A stretch of DNA of 64,000 bases. Source: Burkholderia sp. BCC1644. Its GTDB lineage: Bacteria; Pseudomonadota; Gammaproteobacteria; Burkholderiales; Burkholderiaceae. Location of the stretch: contig NZ_CADFEI010000005.1 of assembly GCF_902833225.1 (NCBI RefSeq), positions 1-64,000 of the forward strand. Reading direction: 5' to 3'. The position numbers and the translations under genes are program-made. Positions 1 to 9,181 of this stretch are shown one piece after another (the first letter of the stretch is position 1; every line of letters starts with the position of its first letter). The notes under the pieces are model-generated. The model saw nothing but the letters and a program-made list of their open reading frames with translations. It did not search any database and was not told the DNA's origin.

Positions 1-277
1 TCAGGCCCGAGCCGCACACCTTGTTGATCGTCATCCCCGGCACTGCCGTCGGCAGCCCGGCCTTGATCAGCGACTGCCGCGCCGGGTTCTGCCCCGAGCC
101 GGCCGTCAGCACCTGGCCCATGATCACTTCGCTGACCTGATCGGGCTTCACGCCCGCACGCTCCAGCACCGCGCGGATCACCGTCGCGCCCAGCTCGGGC
201 GCCGCAATCTTCGCAAGCGAGCCGCCGAATTTGCCGACCGCGGTCCGCGCGGCCGATACGATCACTACGTCCGTCAT
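1..277 (-). CDS. phaA: Acetyl-CoA acetyltransferase (beta-ketothiolase), N-terminal part
   Basis: This thiolase condenses two acetyl-CoA to acetoacetyl-CoA, the first step of polyhydroxybutyrate synthesis, in the cytoplasm. Only the first 92 codons lie in the window; the gene runs off the left edge. The start [19 protein letters not shown] is typical of the family, and NKVCGSGL holds the acyl-accepting cysteine at residue 88. A GGAGG lies 8 bases before the ATG. It follows phaC by about 100 bases on the same strand, the usual phaC-phaA order. The name phaA rests on this context; other thiolase paralogues share the N-terminus. Confidence 0.93.
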   Translation of the reverse strand, partial: MTDVVIVSAARTAVGKFGGSLAKIAAPELGATVIRAVLERAGVKPDQVSEVIMGQVLTAGSGQNPARQSLIKAGLPTAVPGMTINKVCGSGL

Positions 278-376
278 TTCCCTGTCCTCCAGGCCCGCAC
301 GACACGGCGCATCGTTACCGGCCCTGTTAAAAAAACTGCGGTGCACCGGACAGCGTGCGCCGCTGTCCGGTTTTCG

Positions 377-2260
377 TCAATCGCGCTGCAACACGTAGCG
401 TCCCGGCGCCGGCTCGATCGCCGGGAACTGCGCGGAACCGGCTTCGGCGGGCGGCGCCACCTTGCGGCCACCGTACTGGTCGAGCCATTCGACCCACGTC
501 GTCCACCAGCTTCCCGGCTGCTCGGCCGCACCGGCGAACCAGTCGTCCGCGGATTCGGGCAGGTCGCCGTCGTTGATCCAGTAGCTGCGCTTCTTCTTCG
601 CCGGCGGATTGATCACGCCCGCGATGTGACCCGACGCGCCGAGCACGAATTTCAGCGGACCCGACAGGATCGACGTCGATGCGTAGGCCGTCTGCCACGG
701 CACGATGTGATCCTCGCGCGAACCGTAGATGAAGGTCGGCACGTCGATCAACGACAGGTCGACGGCGTCGCCGCACACGGTCAGCGCACCCGGCTCGCGC
801 AGCTTGTTCTCGAGATAGGTATTGCGCAGGTACCACGCGTACATCGGGCCCGGCAGGCTCGTCGAATCGCTGTTCCAGTACAGCAGGTCGAACGGCGCGG
901 GCGTACGGCCCTTCAGGTAGTTGTCGACGACGTAGTTCCAAACGAGATCGTTCGGACGCAGGAACGAGAACGTGTTCGCGAACTCGACGCCGCGCATCAG
1001 CCCCGGTTGCGAGCCGTTCTTGCCGCCGATGGTCTGCTCGCGCATCTGCACGTGCGCCTCGTCGACGAACACGTCGAGGATGCCGGTGTCGCTGAAGTCG
1101 AGCATCGCGGTGAGCAGCGTCATCGACGCGGCCGGATGTTCGCCGCGTGCGGCGAGCACCGCGAGCGCGGTCGCGAGCATCGTGCCGCCGACGCAGAAAC
1201 CGAGCGTGTTGATCTGCTCGCGGCCGCTGACCTGCTGCACGGCGTCGATCGCCGCGAGCAGCCCTTCGTTCATGTAGTCGTCCCACGTCTTGTGCGCGAC
1301 CGATGCGTCCGCATTGCGCCACGACACGAGGAACACCTGATGACCGTTCGACAACGCGTGCGCGACGAGCGAATTCTCGGGCTGCAGGTCGAGGATGTAG
1401 AACTTGTTGATGCACGGCGGGACGATCAGCAGCGGCCGCTCGAACACCTTGTCCGTCTTCGGCGTGTACTGGATCAGCTGGATCAGGTCGTTCTCGTAGA
1501 CGACCGCACCTTCAGTACACCCGAGGTTCTTGCCGACCACGAACTGCGATTCGTCGGTCTGCGAAATCTTGCCGCGCTGCAGGTCGCCGAGCAGGTTCAT
1601 CATCCCCTGCCGCAGGCTTTCGCCCTGCGTTTCGAGAATCGATTTCTGCGCGTCGGGATTGAGTGCGAGGAAGTTGCTCGGCGCGGCGGCGGCCGTCCAT
1701 TGCTGGACCGTGAAACGGATGCGCTCGCGCGTCTTCGGATCGGTCTGCAGCGAGTCGGCCAGTTCCTGCAGATAGCGCGCGTTGAGCAGATACCACGCCG
1801 CCGCAAATGCATGCGCGGGCGACGACTTCCACGCATCGCCGCTGAAGCGGCGGTCCTTCAGTTCGGGAGATTCGAGCTTCGCGGCCGCGGCCTGCTGCAT
1901 CAGCGTCATGCAATCGCGTGCGTAGTCGGCCTGCAGCGCCTGGAGCCGTTCGGGCGGAATCGCGGCGACCGGCAGCTTCAATCCCGCGAACGGCGACGCC
2001 ATGCCACCCAGCCCCGCGAGGCCACCGAGATCGGGCATCGACGGCATCTGGAACGGAAACGACGCAGGGAACTGGAATGTCGCGAACGGATTGACGGTGG
2101 CCGACGCAGTCGCGGCGCGCGCGGGATCTGCAAAACCACGCCACGCGTTCAACCACGACTCGAACATCTGCTGCATCGGCTGGGCGGCCGGATCGAAACC
2201 GGTGCTGCCCGCGGAAGTGCCCGCCTGAGCGGACGTCGACGAATTTTTCGATGCTGTCAT
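377..2260 (-). CDS. phaC: Class I poly(3-hydroxyalkanoate) synthase
   Basis: PhaC polymerises (R)-3-hydroxyacyl-CoA, mainly 3-hydroxybutyryl-CoA, into PHA on the surface of cytoplasmic granules. The 627-residue length fits class I synthases. After a variable Ala/Ser/Thr-rich N-terminus comes the PhaC N-terminal domain and an alpha/beta-hydrolase core. The lipase-like box GFCVGG has its nucleophile at Cys356; the other triad members are Asp517 (EDHIVPW) and His545 (GASGHIAG). The ATG follows AAGGCAGGTA. A perfect hairpin lies about 90 bases upstream in the leader. phaA follows on the same strand, so the two are probably co-transcribed. Confidence 0.97.
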   Translation of the reverse strand: MTASKNSSTSAQAGTSAGSTGFDPAAQPMQQMFESWLNAWRGFADPARAATASATVNPFATFQFPASFPFQMPSMPDLGGLAGLGGMASPFAGLKLPVAAIPPERLQALQADYARDCMTLMQQAAAAKLESPELKDRRFSGDAWKSSPAHAFAAAWYLLNARYLQELADSLQTDPKTRERIRFTVQQWTAAAAPSNFLALNPDAQKSILETQGESLRQGMMNLLGDLQRGKISQTDESQFVVGKNLGCTEGAVVYENDLIQLIQYTPKTDKVFERPLLIVPPCINKFYILDLQPENSLVAHALSNGHQVFLVSWRNADASVAHKTWDDYMNEGLLAAIDAVQQVSGREQINTLGFCVGGTMLATALAVLAARGEHPAASMTLLTAMLDFSDTGILDVFVDEAHVQMREQTIGGKNGSQPGLMRGVEFANTFSFLRPNDLVWNYVVDNYLKGRTPAPFDLLYWNSDSTSLPGPMYAWYLRNTYLENKLREPGALTVCGDAVDLSLIDVPTFIYGSREDHIVPWQTAYASTSILSGPLKFVLGASGHIAGVINPPAKKKRSYWINDGDLPESADDWFAGAAEQPGSWWTTWVEWLDQYGGRKVAPPAEAGSAQFPAIEPAPGRYVLQRD

Positions 2261-2620
2261 TACCTGCCTTACCGGTGATTCGTGAGCGTCAATCGTGAAA
2301 TCCTGCTCGCGCGCGGCGTGCCGGCTGCGAGCCGGGCCGTCATGCTCTGGAGAGGCGTCTCCAGATTCTGCCGCAGTGCGGTATTTTTATCATTATCGTT
2401 TTCCCCATGTGAAGCGCCAAGTCAAACCGCTGAACATTTCTGCGTGGAGATAATCCGCGTGTAACAGGCGGGACAAGGGTTCCGGCGAAACATAAAACAT
2501 TTTGTTTGGCTTGACTTCGGGGTTTTTCATTCAGTTGCGCATGCCACGCCGCATTGCCGTCTAAATATCGAGATAACCCGATTTCGCGACGCAACAAACC
2601 GCGCGCGCATGCGCATGCCG
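2261..2620. other. 360-base intergenic region upstream of phaC
   Basis: No credible gene is seen; the short open frames here lack recognisable products. The stretch is AT-richer than its surroundings. On the minus strand it should hold the phaC promoter: a TTGACT (complement of 2420-2425) and AT-rich GATAAT/TAAAAAT stretches near 2388-2402 are visible, but no -35/-10 pair has good spacing. I see no clear terminator for pgeF. Confidence 0.5.
2346..2365 (-). repeat. Perfect 8-bp hairpin in the phaC leader
   Basis: TCTGGAGA and TCTCCAGA are perfect inverted repeats around a 4-base loop, about 85 to 105 bases before the phaC ATG. No U-tract follows on the minus strand, so it is not a simple terminator. 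It could be an operator for a PHA regulator or an mRNA structure; neither is shown. Confidence 0.5.
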
Positions 2621-3466
2621 TCATTCGGCCAGCCAGATCGCCGCTGCCATGCGGCCCGTCACGCGATCGCGGCGGTACGAATAGAAGCGTGCGTGTTCGG
2701 TGACCGTACAGGCCGTCCCGCCGCTCACGTGCGCCACGCCCGCACGCGCGAGACGCAGGCGCGCAAGCGCGTAGAGATCGGCGAGAAACTTGCCGGGTGC
2801 GCCGTCGATCGCGACGAACGCGAGCCGGGTTTCATCATGCTCCGACTGCGGAGCCGTGTCGAGAAACGCGTCGCGCACGTCCGCGCCGACCTCGAACGCC
2901 TGCGGGCCGATCGCCGGCCCGAGATACGCATGCAACGTGTCCGTCGCACTGCCGGCGAGCGCCGCGACGCGTGCCGCGGTCTGCTCGACGATGCCGGCCG
3001 CGAGCCCGCGCCAGCCCGCATGCGCGGCGCCGACCGCACGGCCCTGCGCGTCGCACAGCAGCACGGGCAGGCAATCGGCCACCATCACGAGGCAGACGGC
3101 GCCGGCCCGGTCCGTGACGCTCGCGTCGGCCTGCACCGGCGCCGCAGCCGCGGGCGCCGCCGCGATCACCTCGTCCGCGCGGACGATTTCCGCGCCGTGA
3201 ACCTGCTCGAGCCAGGCGGCGCTCGACTGACCAGCGAGGGCGAGCAAACGTGCGCGATTCGCGGCGACATGAGCCGGATCGTCACCGGTATGCAGGCCGA
3301 GATTCATCCCGCCCGGCAGCGTGTCTCCAGCCTGCCAGCGCCCGTACGGGCCTTCGCTCACACCGCCGTCGCGCGTCGTGATCAGCGTACGCACGCGCGG
3401 CGACACCTGCCAGTCGGGCTGCACGCAGTCCTGCCACGTCAACGGCGCCAGGTTCGTCATCGGCAC
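2621..3466 (-). CDS. pgeF: Peptidoglycan editing factor / YfiH-LACC1 family protein
   Basis: This belongs to the YfiH (Cu-oxidase_4) family. Members have been reported as purine nucleoside phosphorylase/adenosine deaminase-like enzymes and as a factor that hydrolyses misincorporated L-Ser in peptidoglycan precursors. The core motifs CLVMVADCLPVLL and GAAHAGWRGLAAGI carry the conserved Cys and His metal ligands. Length is 281 residues from a GTG at 3466, or 279 from an ATG at 3460; GAGGAGG serves either. The GTG directly abuts the rluD stop codon, so translation is probably coupled. In many proteobacteria yfiH follows rluD and bamD is adjacent, as here. Confidence 0.9.
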   Translation of the reverse strand: MPMTNLAPLTWQDCVQPDWQVSPRVRTLITTRDGGVSEGPYGRWQAGDTLPGGMNLGLHTGDDPAHVAANRARLLALAGQSSAAWLEQVHGAEIVRADEVIAAAPAAAAPVQADASVTDRAGAVCLVMVADCLPVLLCDAQGRAVGAAHAGWRGLAAGIVEQTAARVAALAGSATDTLHAYLGPAIGPQAFEVGADVRDAFLDTAPQSEHDETRLAFVAIDGAPGKFLADLYALARLRLARAGVAHVSGGTACTVTEHARFYSYRRDRVTGRMAAAIWLAE

Positions 3467-4678
3467 TCACGCCTCCTCATCATCGTCCAGATACGGCTCG
3501 TCATCGTGATACTCGCCGCCGAAATCGTCATCGTCGTAGACACCGTCGCCGTCGTCGAATTCCTCGTCGCCCTGCCCGAAGCCGAGGGCCGCGACGAGGG
3601 TGTTCATGTCGTCCGGCAGCGGACAGCGCCACTGCATCGCCTTGCCCGTGACCGGATGCACGAGGCCGAGCCGCCATGCATGCAGCGCCTGTCGCGCGAA
3701 CCCGTCCGGCAGCGGCGTGACCGAGCGCTTGCCGCGCGCCCGCCCGTAGACGGGATCGCCGAGCAGCGGGTGCCCGGCGTGCGCGCAGTGCACGCGGATC
3801 TGGTGCGTGCGACCGGTTTCGAGATCGCACTGGATTGCCGAAACCGGCTGACGTTGCCACAGACATGTGTCAACCGTGCGGAAATGCGTGCGGGCGGGCT
3901 TGCCCGACGCGCCCGTGACGACGGCCATGCGCGTGCGCTCGCGCGGATCGCGGCCGATCGGCGCGTCGATCGTGCCTTCCTCGGGCATCGTGCCCCACAC
4001 GAGCGCGAAGTAGCGGCGCTTCACCGTGCGGGCCTGCAACTGGCGCACGAGGTCGGTCTGCGCGGCCAGCGTACGGGCCACCACCATCAGGCCGGACGTT
4101 TCCTTGTCGAGCCGGTGGACGATGCCCGCGCGCGGCAGGCCGGCCGCCGCGTCGCCGTAGCGATGCAGCAGCCCGTTGAGGATCGTGCCGCTCCAGTTGC
4201 CGGCGGCCGGATGCACGACGAGGCCGGCCGGCTTGTTGATCACGACGAGCGCATCGTCCTCGTAGATCACGTCGAGCGGCACGGGCTCCGGCGTGAACGC
4301 GAGCTGCTCGGGCAGCAGGTCGGGCACGAGCTCGATTTTCGCGCCGAGCGGCACCGGCTGGCGGATCTTCGCGGGCGCGCCGTCGACCAGCACGCGCTGC
4401 GCCTCGATCCAGCTCTGCAGGCGGCTGCGGGAGAATTCGGGGAACAGTTGGGCAAGCGCCTTGTCGAGGCGTTCACCCGCGAGCGACAGCGGCACTTCGA
4501 CGACGCGCGGCGCATCGTCGACCGCCGCGGACGGCACGACGGGCGGCTGCATTGCGTCGCCAACCAGATCGTCATCGAGGGAATCCCCCGACGCAGCGTC
4601 GGCGGGCCGATCGCTTGGGCTATAATCTTCGCGATTTGGTGTGCCCGGCTGGGCATTCTGCGAACTTGAACGGGTCAT
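3467..4678 (-). CDS. rluD: 23S rRNA pseudouridine synthase RluD family
   Basis: RluD makes pseudouridines 1911, 1915 and 1917 in helix 69 of 23S rRNA. An N-terminal S4 RNA-binding domain ([20 protein letters not shown], roughly residues 75-130) precedes the synthase domain, whose catalytic Asp lies in the [10 protein letters not shown] motif. At 403 residues it is longer than the E. coli enzyme (about 326): there is an N-terminal Asp/Pro-rich extension and a strongly acidic C-terminal tail of some 35 residues dominated by D and E. It is divergent from bamD with only 41 bases between the start codons. Confidence 0.93.
   Translation of the reverse strand: MTRSSSQNAQPGTPNREDYSPSDRPADAASGDSLDDDLVGDAMQPPVVPSAAVDDAPRVVEVPLSLAGERLDKALAQLFPEFSRSRLQSWIEAQRVLVDGAPAKIRQPVPLGAKIELVPDLLPEQLAFTPEPVPLDVIYEDDALVVINKPAGLVVHPAAGNWSGTILNGLLHRYGDAAAGLPRAGIVHRLDKETSGLMVVARTLAAQTDLVRQLQARTVKRRYFALVWGTMPEEGTIDAPIGRDPRERTRMAVVTGASGKPARTHFRTVDTCLWQRQPVSAIQCDLETGRTHQIRVHCAHAGHPLLGDPVYGRARGKRSVTPLPDGFARQALHAWRLGLVHPVTGKAMQWRCPLPDDMNTLVAALGFGQGDEEFDDGDGVYDDDDFGGEYHDDEPYLDDDEEA
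4621..4626 (+). promoter_or_regulatory. Probable -10 element of the bamD promoter
   Basis: A perfect TATAAT lies 94 bases before the bamD ATG, inside the 5' coding part of the divergent rluD gene. No good -35 is visible at 17 bases; a TTGGGC just upstream is too close. The match could be chance, but the 41-base gap between the start codons leaves little other room. Confidence 0.45.
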
Positions 4679-4719
4679 TTAGACTGGGTCACCGAGACTT
4701 GAAGCTAGGACATGCGAGC

Positions 4720-5544
4720 ATGATGAATTCGACCAAACGTACGGCCAGAACCGTCGCCGCCCGGGCTGCGGCGGTAGCGGCCGTGGCCCTCATCGCCGGC
4801 TGCCACGGCTTGCCGCAGAAGCAGGACGAGACGGCTACCTGGTCGAATAACAAATTATACTCAGAGGCCCAGGACGCACTGTCCGGCGGCGACTGGGGCA
4901 AGTGCGCGAAATATTTCGAATCGCTGCAAGGCCGCGATCCGTTCGGTCATTTCGCGCAACAGGCACAGATCAACGTTGCATACTGCAACTGGAAGGATAA
5001 CGAAGCGGCAGCCGCCGATCAGGCCGTCGACCGCTTCATCCAGCTCCACCCCGATCATCCGGATATCCCGTACGCGTACTACCTGAAGGGGATGATCCAC
5101 TTCAACGACGATCTCGGCCTGTTCGGGCGCTTCTCCGGCCAGGACATGAGCGAACGCGATCCGCAGGCGCTGCGCGAGTCGTACGATGCGTTCAAGGTCG
5201 TCGTCGACCGCTTCCCGAAGAGCAAGTACGCGCCCGACGCGGCAGCGCGGATGCGCTACATCGTCAACGCGCTCGCGTCGCACGAGGTGCACGCGGCCGA
5301 CTACTACTACCGTCGTGGCGCCTACGTGGCGGCGATCAACCGCGCCCAGCTCGCGATCAAGGATTACAAGGGTGCGCCGGCGATCGAAGACGCCCTGCAC
5401 ATCATGATCCTGTCGTACAACAAGCTGGACCAGCCGCAACTCGCCGAGGACACGAAGCGCGTGCTCGCGGGCACGTTCCCTGACAGCCCGTACGTCACGG
5501 GCCATTCGCGCCCCGGCGCGAAGAAGTCGTGGTGGCAGTTCTGA
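4720..5544 (+). CDS. bamD: Outer-membrane assembly lipoprotein BamD
   Basis: BamD is the essential lipoprotein of the BAM complex that inserts beta-barrel proteins into the outer membrane. The protein (274 residues) has a basic start, a hydrophobic stretch and a lipobox LIAGC ending at the modified Cys, followed by TPR helices with alternating Tyr/Ala patterns through the rest (YfiO family). Translation starts at ATG 4720 or 4723. An intrinsic terminator follows 35 bases after the stop. The other BAM lipoprotein in the window, bamB, lies 20 kb away. Confidence 0.95.
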   Translation: MMNSTKRTARTVAARAAAVAAVALIAGCHGLPQKQDETATWSNNKLYSEAQDALSGGDWGKCAKYFESLQGRDPFGHFAQQAQINVAYCNWKDNEAAAADQAVDRFIQLHPDHPDIPYAYYLKGMIHFNDDLGLFGRFSGQDMSERDPQALRESYDAFKVVVDRFPKSKYAPDAAARMRYIVNALASHEVHAADYYYRRGAYVAAINRAQLAIKDYKGAPAIEDALHIMILSYNKLDQPQLAEDTKRVLAGTFPDSPYVTGHSRPGAKKSWWQF

Positions 5545-5579
5545 CGAACTGCGCGACGCAACGCCCGTTGCACGAACAA

Positions 5580-5609
5580 AAAACCCGGCCATCGAGCCGG
5601 GTTTTTTAT
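5580..5609 (+). terminator. Rho-independent terminator after bamD
   Basis: AACCCGGC and GCCGGGTT pair around a 6-base loop and are followed by a run of T. The A-rich left flank allows it also to act for dinG from the other side, since the two genes converge. Confidence 0.9.
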
Positions 5610-5665
5610 TGGCGCCGCACTCAGGCGCGGCGGGTGCGATCGCGCGGCCGAAGCCGCGCGTGCCG

Positions 5666-7915
5666 TCACATGCGCTTTTCCGAGCGGTGCTCGTCGAAGA
5701 AGTCCTGCACGACCGCGATCTCGCGGGTGCGCTTGAACGGCGGCAGGCTCTGCCAGATCCGGCGCCCGTAGGGCTTGTCGACGAGCCGCGTGTCGCAGAT
5801 CATCAGCACGCCACGATCCGTCTCCGCGCGAATCAGCCGGCCTGCGCCCTGCTTCAGCGTGATCACGGCCTGCGGCAGCTGGTGCACGGCGAACGGGCTC
5901 AGGCCTTTCTTCGTCAGCGCGTCGAGGCGCGCGGCCAGCACCGGATCGTCCGGCGGTGCGAACGGCAGCTTGTCGATCACGACGAGCGACAGCGCGTCGC
6001 CGCGCACGTCGACGCCCTCCCAGAAACTCTGGCTGCCGACCAGGATCGCATTGCCATACGCGCGGAAACGGTCGAGCAGCTCGGTGCGGCTCGCATCGCC
6101 CTGCACGAGCAGCGGCGTGTTCCAGCCGCGCGATTCGATGACGTCGCGCAACTTCGACGCGATCCGGTCGACCGCGCGCAACGTCGTACACAGCATGAAC
6201 ACGCCGCCGCCGGATGCCTCGATCGCCGGCAACGCGGCATCGAAGACGGCATCGGTAAACGCCGGCGAAGACGGCTGCGGCAGGTTGCGCGGCACGTACA
6301 GCAGCCCTTGCGACTGGTAGTCGAACGGGCTCGCGAGCGTCATCGAGCGACGCGAACTGAGGCCCATCTGCGCCGCGTAGTGAGTAAAATCGCCGCGCAC
6401 CGACAACGTGGCCGACGTGAACACCCATGCACGCGGGACGCCCGCACGCTGCTTCGCAAAGATCGGCGCGACCGACAGCGGCGTTTCATGCAGCTGCACG
6501 GTATGCGCGAACACCTCGACCCAGCGCACCTTCTCGTTCGGATCGCCGTCGGATGCCGCCTTGTCGCCGGCCGCTGCCGCGTCGGCTTTCGCGGCCGCTT
6601 CCGCCGCACCGGGCGCGACCCAGCCGGCCAGCAGATCCTGCAGCTCGCGGGCGCGCCGCAGGCACGCGCCGAGCGATTCCGCGCGTTCCGCCTGGCTCGC
6701 GAGCGCCGACGCGAGCGCATCGAGCGCAACGTCGAGCGCGTCGAGCGCGCCGAACATCGGGTGATCGTCGCCGAGTTGCGCGAGCGACATGCGGACGATC
6801 TGGTCGTTCGCGAACGCGAGGCGCAAGTCGCGCGCCGCACGTTCGAGATCGCCGCCGAGCTTCACCCACTCGACCGCGTCGCGCGCATGGCCCAGGCCTT
6901 CGGCCACCGTGTCGCGTGCGAGCTCGAGGATCTGCGTGGTCGACAGCGTCTCGCCGAAGAACAGCGTCGCCGTCTCCGGCAGCTGGTGCGCTTCGTCGAA
7001 GATGACCGTGTTCGCGTTCGGCAGCAGCTCGGCCATCCCGGTGTCGCGCAGCATGATGTCCGCGAAGAACAGGTGATGGTTGACGACGACGACGTCGGCC
7101 TGCTGCGCCTCGCGCCGCGCCTGCATCACGAAGCATTCCTTGTAATGCGGGCATTCCTGGCCGAGGCAGTTGTCGCGCGTCGACGTGACCATCGACCAGA
7201 CGGGTGCCGTTTCCGGCACGCTCGCAAGCTCGGCCTTGTCGCCGCTCTTCGTGATCTTCGCGAAGCGGACGATTTCCTGCAGATACGCGGTGTCCTGCCG
7301 CGACGGCAGGCGGCCGTTGTCGGCCGTGCGTTGCAGGTAGTAATGGCACAGGTAGTTCGACCGCCCCTTGAGCATCGCCACCGACACCGGCACCGCGAGC
7401 GCGTTGCGCACGGTCGGGATGTCGCGCTGGAACAGCTGGTCCTGCAGGTGTTTCGTGCCGGTCGACACGATCACCTTGCCACCCCACAGCATCGCGGGCA
7501 CGAGATACGCATAGGTCTTGCCGGTACCCGTACCGGCTTCGACGATCAGCGTGTTGTCGGCCGCGTCGTTATCGGATTCGGCTGCCGTGGCGCCGTCCGC
7601 GCCCGGTTCGGCCGACTTGTCGCCGTCGCCGAGCCGGCGCGCCGGCCGCTTGCGGGTTTCGAAGATCTCGGGCTCGGGCATCCGGCGCGCGGACGCTTCC
7701 ATCGCGGACGCGACTGCACGCGCCATCTCGATCTGGGACGTACGCGGCCGATAACCGTCGAGCGCGCGCGCCAGCAACCCGCCTTCGCCGAAGATCGTGT
7801 CGAGTTCGTCGACGCGCTTGCGGCTCAGCTCGAAGGTGCCTTCGGGCGCACGAACGCGCCCGGCGGACGATGTGTCACGCCGGGCATCGGGGGTGGCTTC
7901 AAGCGGTGAATTCAA
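5666..7915 (-). CDS. dinG: ATP-dependent DNA helicase, DinG/XPD family
   Basis: An XPD-like superfamily 2 helicase (5'-3') of 749 residues, thought to act on R-loops, D-loops or damaged forks. Visible are Walker A VEAGTGTGKT, four cysteines around CLGQECPHYKECF that fit the iron-sulfur cluster, the DEAH box VIFDEAHQLPE, and the late motif QGAGRLIR. It resembles E. coli YoaA/DinG. The best start is TTG 7915, preceded by AGGA at about 9 bases; no ATG occurs before the conserved FELSRKRVDELD segment. It lies downstream of a DUF465 gene on the same strand. Confidence 0.93.
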   Translation of the reverse strand: MNSPLEATPDARRDTSSAGRVRAPEGTFELSRKRVDELDTIFGEGGLLARALDGYRPRTSQIEMARAVASAMEASARRMPEPEIFETRKRPARRLGDGDKSAEPGADGATAAESDNDAADNTLIVEAGTGTGKTYAYLVPAMLWGGKVIVSTGTKHLQDQLFQRDIPTVRNALAVPVSVAMLKGRSNYLCHYYLQRTADNGRLPSRQDTAYLQEIVRFAKITKSGDKAELASVPETAPVWSMVTSTRDNCLGQECPHYKECFVMQARREAQQADVVVVNHHLFFADIMLRDTGMAELLPNANTVIFDEAHQLPETATLFFGETLSTTQILELARDTVAEGLGHARDAVEWVKLGGDLERAARDLRLAFANDQIVRMSLAQLGDDHPMFGALDALDVALDALASALASQAERAESLGACLRRARELQDLLAGWVAPGAAEAAAKADAAAAGDKAASDGDPNEKVRWVEVFAHTVQLHETPLSVAPIFAKQRAGVPRAWVFTSATLSVRGDFTHYAAQMGLSSRRSMTLASPFDYQSQGLLYVPRNLPQPSSPAFTDAVFDAALPAIEASGGGVFMLCTTLRAVDRIASKLRDVIESRGWNTPLLVQGDASRTELLDRFRAYGNAILVGSQSFWEGVDVRGDALSLVVIDKLPFAPPDDPVLAARLDALTKKGLSPFAVHQLPQAVITLKQGAGRLIRAETDRGVLMICDTRLVDKPYGRRIWQSLPPFKRTREIAVVQDFFDEHRSEKRM

Positions 7916-7970
7916 GGCAAGCGTTCCTGTGTCCAGCGCCCTGGCGGCGCCGGCGCTTGCCAGGCCGCGC

Positions 7971-8186
7971 TCAGGCGCGCTTATCCGGTTCGAGCTGCGA
8001 TTGCAGCAGAATGATTTTGTCCTTGGCTGCCAGCTTTTCCTTCTTCAGCCGGTGCAGCGTGATGTCGTCGATGTCGGAGTGTCCTTCCTTCAGCTCGATC
8101 TCCCGAGCGAGCTGCTGGTGCTGCTCCTGCAATGCAGCCAAACGGTTGTGCAATTCCTGCTGCTGTTCCGTGTGACGGTTTTGCAT
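7971..8186 (-). CDS. Small DUF465 (YdcH-like) protein
   Basis: A 71-residue, charged, wholly helical protein. HNRLAALQEQHQQLAREIELKEG and LHRLKKEKLAAKDKI match the DUF465/YdcH family, whose function is unknown. A strong GAGGAGG lies 6 bases before the ATG. It precedes dinG by 55 bases on the same strand and may be co-transcribed. Confidence 0.85.
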   Translation of the reverse strand: MQNRHTEQQQELHNRLAALQEQHQQLAREIELKEGHSDIDDITLHRLKKEKLAAKDKIILLQSQLEPDKRA

Positions 8187-8262
8187 AGTTGCCTCCTCAT
8201 CGAAGCAGCGCGGCGGCTGGCGTGCCGACGCGCCCGAGACTGATCCCGATCAATCCAACACG

Positions 8263-9021
8263 TTACTGCCCCTGCTGTTGCTGTTGCTGCTGCTTGGCCT
8301 TCTCGGCCGCTTCCTGCTGACGCCGCTCGACATCGGCCTTGTGCTGCACGGCTTCCTTCTGCTTCTGCTCGTAGCGCGCGGCGTTGTCCGCCCGCTCCTG
8401 CGCCTTCTGCGCCGCCTGCTGGTGCGCCTGGTCGAGCTTGCGCTGGAAGTCGCCCTGCTTCTGGTCGTATGCCTGCTTGCTCGCCGCGCGTTGCGGCCCT
8501 TCCGCACCGCGCTGCGCCTGCTTCAGTGCATTCTGCTCCTGCTTGTCGCGGAACGCAGCGGCGTTCGCCGCGTCGTTCGCCGCGCGCTGCGGCGCTTCCG
8601 CCGCGTTCTGCGCCTGCTTCAGCGCCTGCTGCTGGTCGCGCTGCTGCGCGCGCACCGCACGCTGCTCGTCGTTGAGCGCGAGTTGCTCCTGGCGGATGCT
8701 CGCACGCTCGTCGCGCATCTGGTCGCGCGCCTTGCCGAGGCAGTGATTGACGAAGAATTTGCTGTAGCAATCGTGCTCGGCCACCGCATAACGATAATCG
8801 TTTTCCGCGGTGCGTTGATTGAGCACTTTTTGACGGGCGTCGAAATCCGGTGCGGCGGAGGCTGCAACGGGCGCGGCCGCGACGGCGTCCGGCGCGGTTG
8901 CGCCCGAGGCCTGCGCGAACGCGCCGGAAGGCCCGGCAGACAAAGCCGCGGCGAGCGCTGCGCCGAGCGCGACGAGAGAAATTCGGGAAGTTGGCAACGT
9001 CGTAGGAAAGCTGCGGGACAT
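8263..9021 (-). CDS. Secreted glutamine/alanine-rich coiled-coil protein of unknown function
   Basis: I do not recognise a named family. The 252-residue product has a likely Sec signal peptide (hydrophobic stretch about residues 14-35, AFAQ cleavage site). A short segment [19 protein letters not shown] has two cysteines that could form a disulfide in the periplasm. The rest is low-complexity Q/A/K/R/E helix with two copies of an ALKQAQ-x-x-AE-x-PQRAA unit, ending in a polyglutamine run. An extended -10 lies only 8 bases before the ATG, so the mRNA may be nearly leaderless. The gene is divergent from tex. Confidence 0.8.
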   Translation of the reverse strand: MSRSFPTTLPTSRISLVALGAALAAALSAGPSGAFAQASGATAPDAVAAAPVAASAAPDFDARQKVLNQRTAENDYRYAVAEHDCYSKFFVNHCLGKARDQMRDERASIRQEQLALNDEQRAVRAQQRDQQQALKQAQNAAEAPQRAANDAANAAAFRDKQEQNALKQAQRGAEGPQRAASKQAYDQKQGDFQRKLDQAHQQAAQKAQERADNAARYEQKQKEAVQHKADVERRQQEAAEKAKQQQQQQQGQ

Positions 9022-9028
9022 GTGTCAA

Positions 9029-9037
9029 ATTCTATCA
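9029..9037 (-). promoter_or_regulatory. Extended -10 promoter very close to the coiled-coil gene start
   Basis: On the minus strand TGATAGAAT matches an extended -10 (TGnTATAAT) and ends 8 bases from the ATG at 9021. No TTGACA-like -35 is seen at 16-18 bases. If used, transcription would begin at or within a base or two of the start codon. Confidence 0.5.
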
Positions 9038-9181
9038 CCCCCGGCTGGACGCTCCGCCATTTATGGCAAAATGCCCCGCTTCACTCACCCGCGGCATCTG
9101 GCCCGTCGGGCCCGCCATGCAGCCCGCCGCTTCGGGCCTGCCGGCCCGCGCCGCGATTTCAGCAGGCAGATCATTCACGAC

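Noticed and set aside
341..2278. A 645-codon open frame antisense to phaC
   Set aside because: Shadow of phaC; Arg-rich with no recognisable motifs.
2282..2464. A 60-codon plus-strand frame in the phaC upstream gap
   Set aside because: No ribosome-binding site or family resemblance; it covers the likely phaC promoter and leader.
5609..7909. A 766-codon open frame antisense to dinG
   Set aside because: Codon mirror of dinG with an Arg/His-rich, domain-free product.
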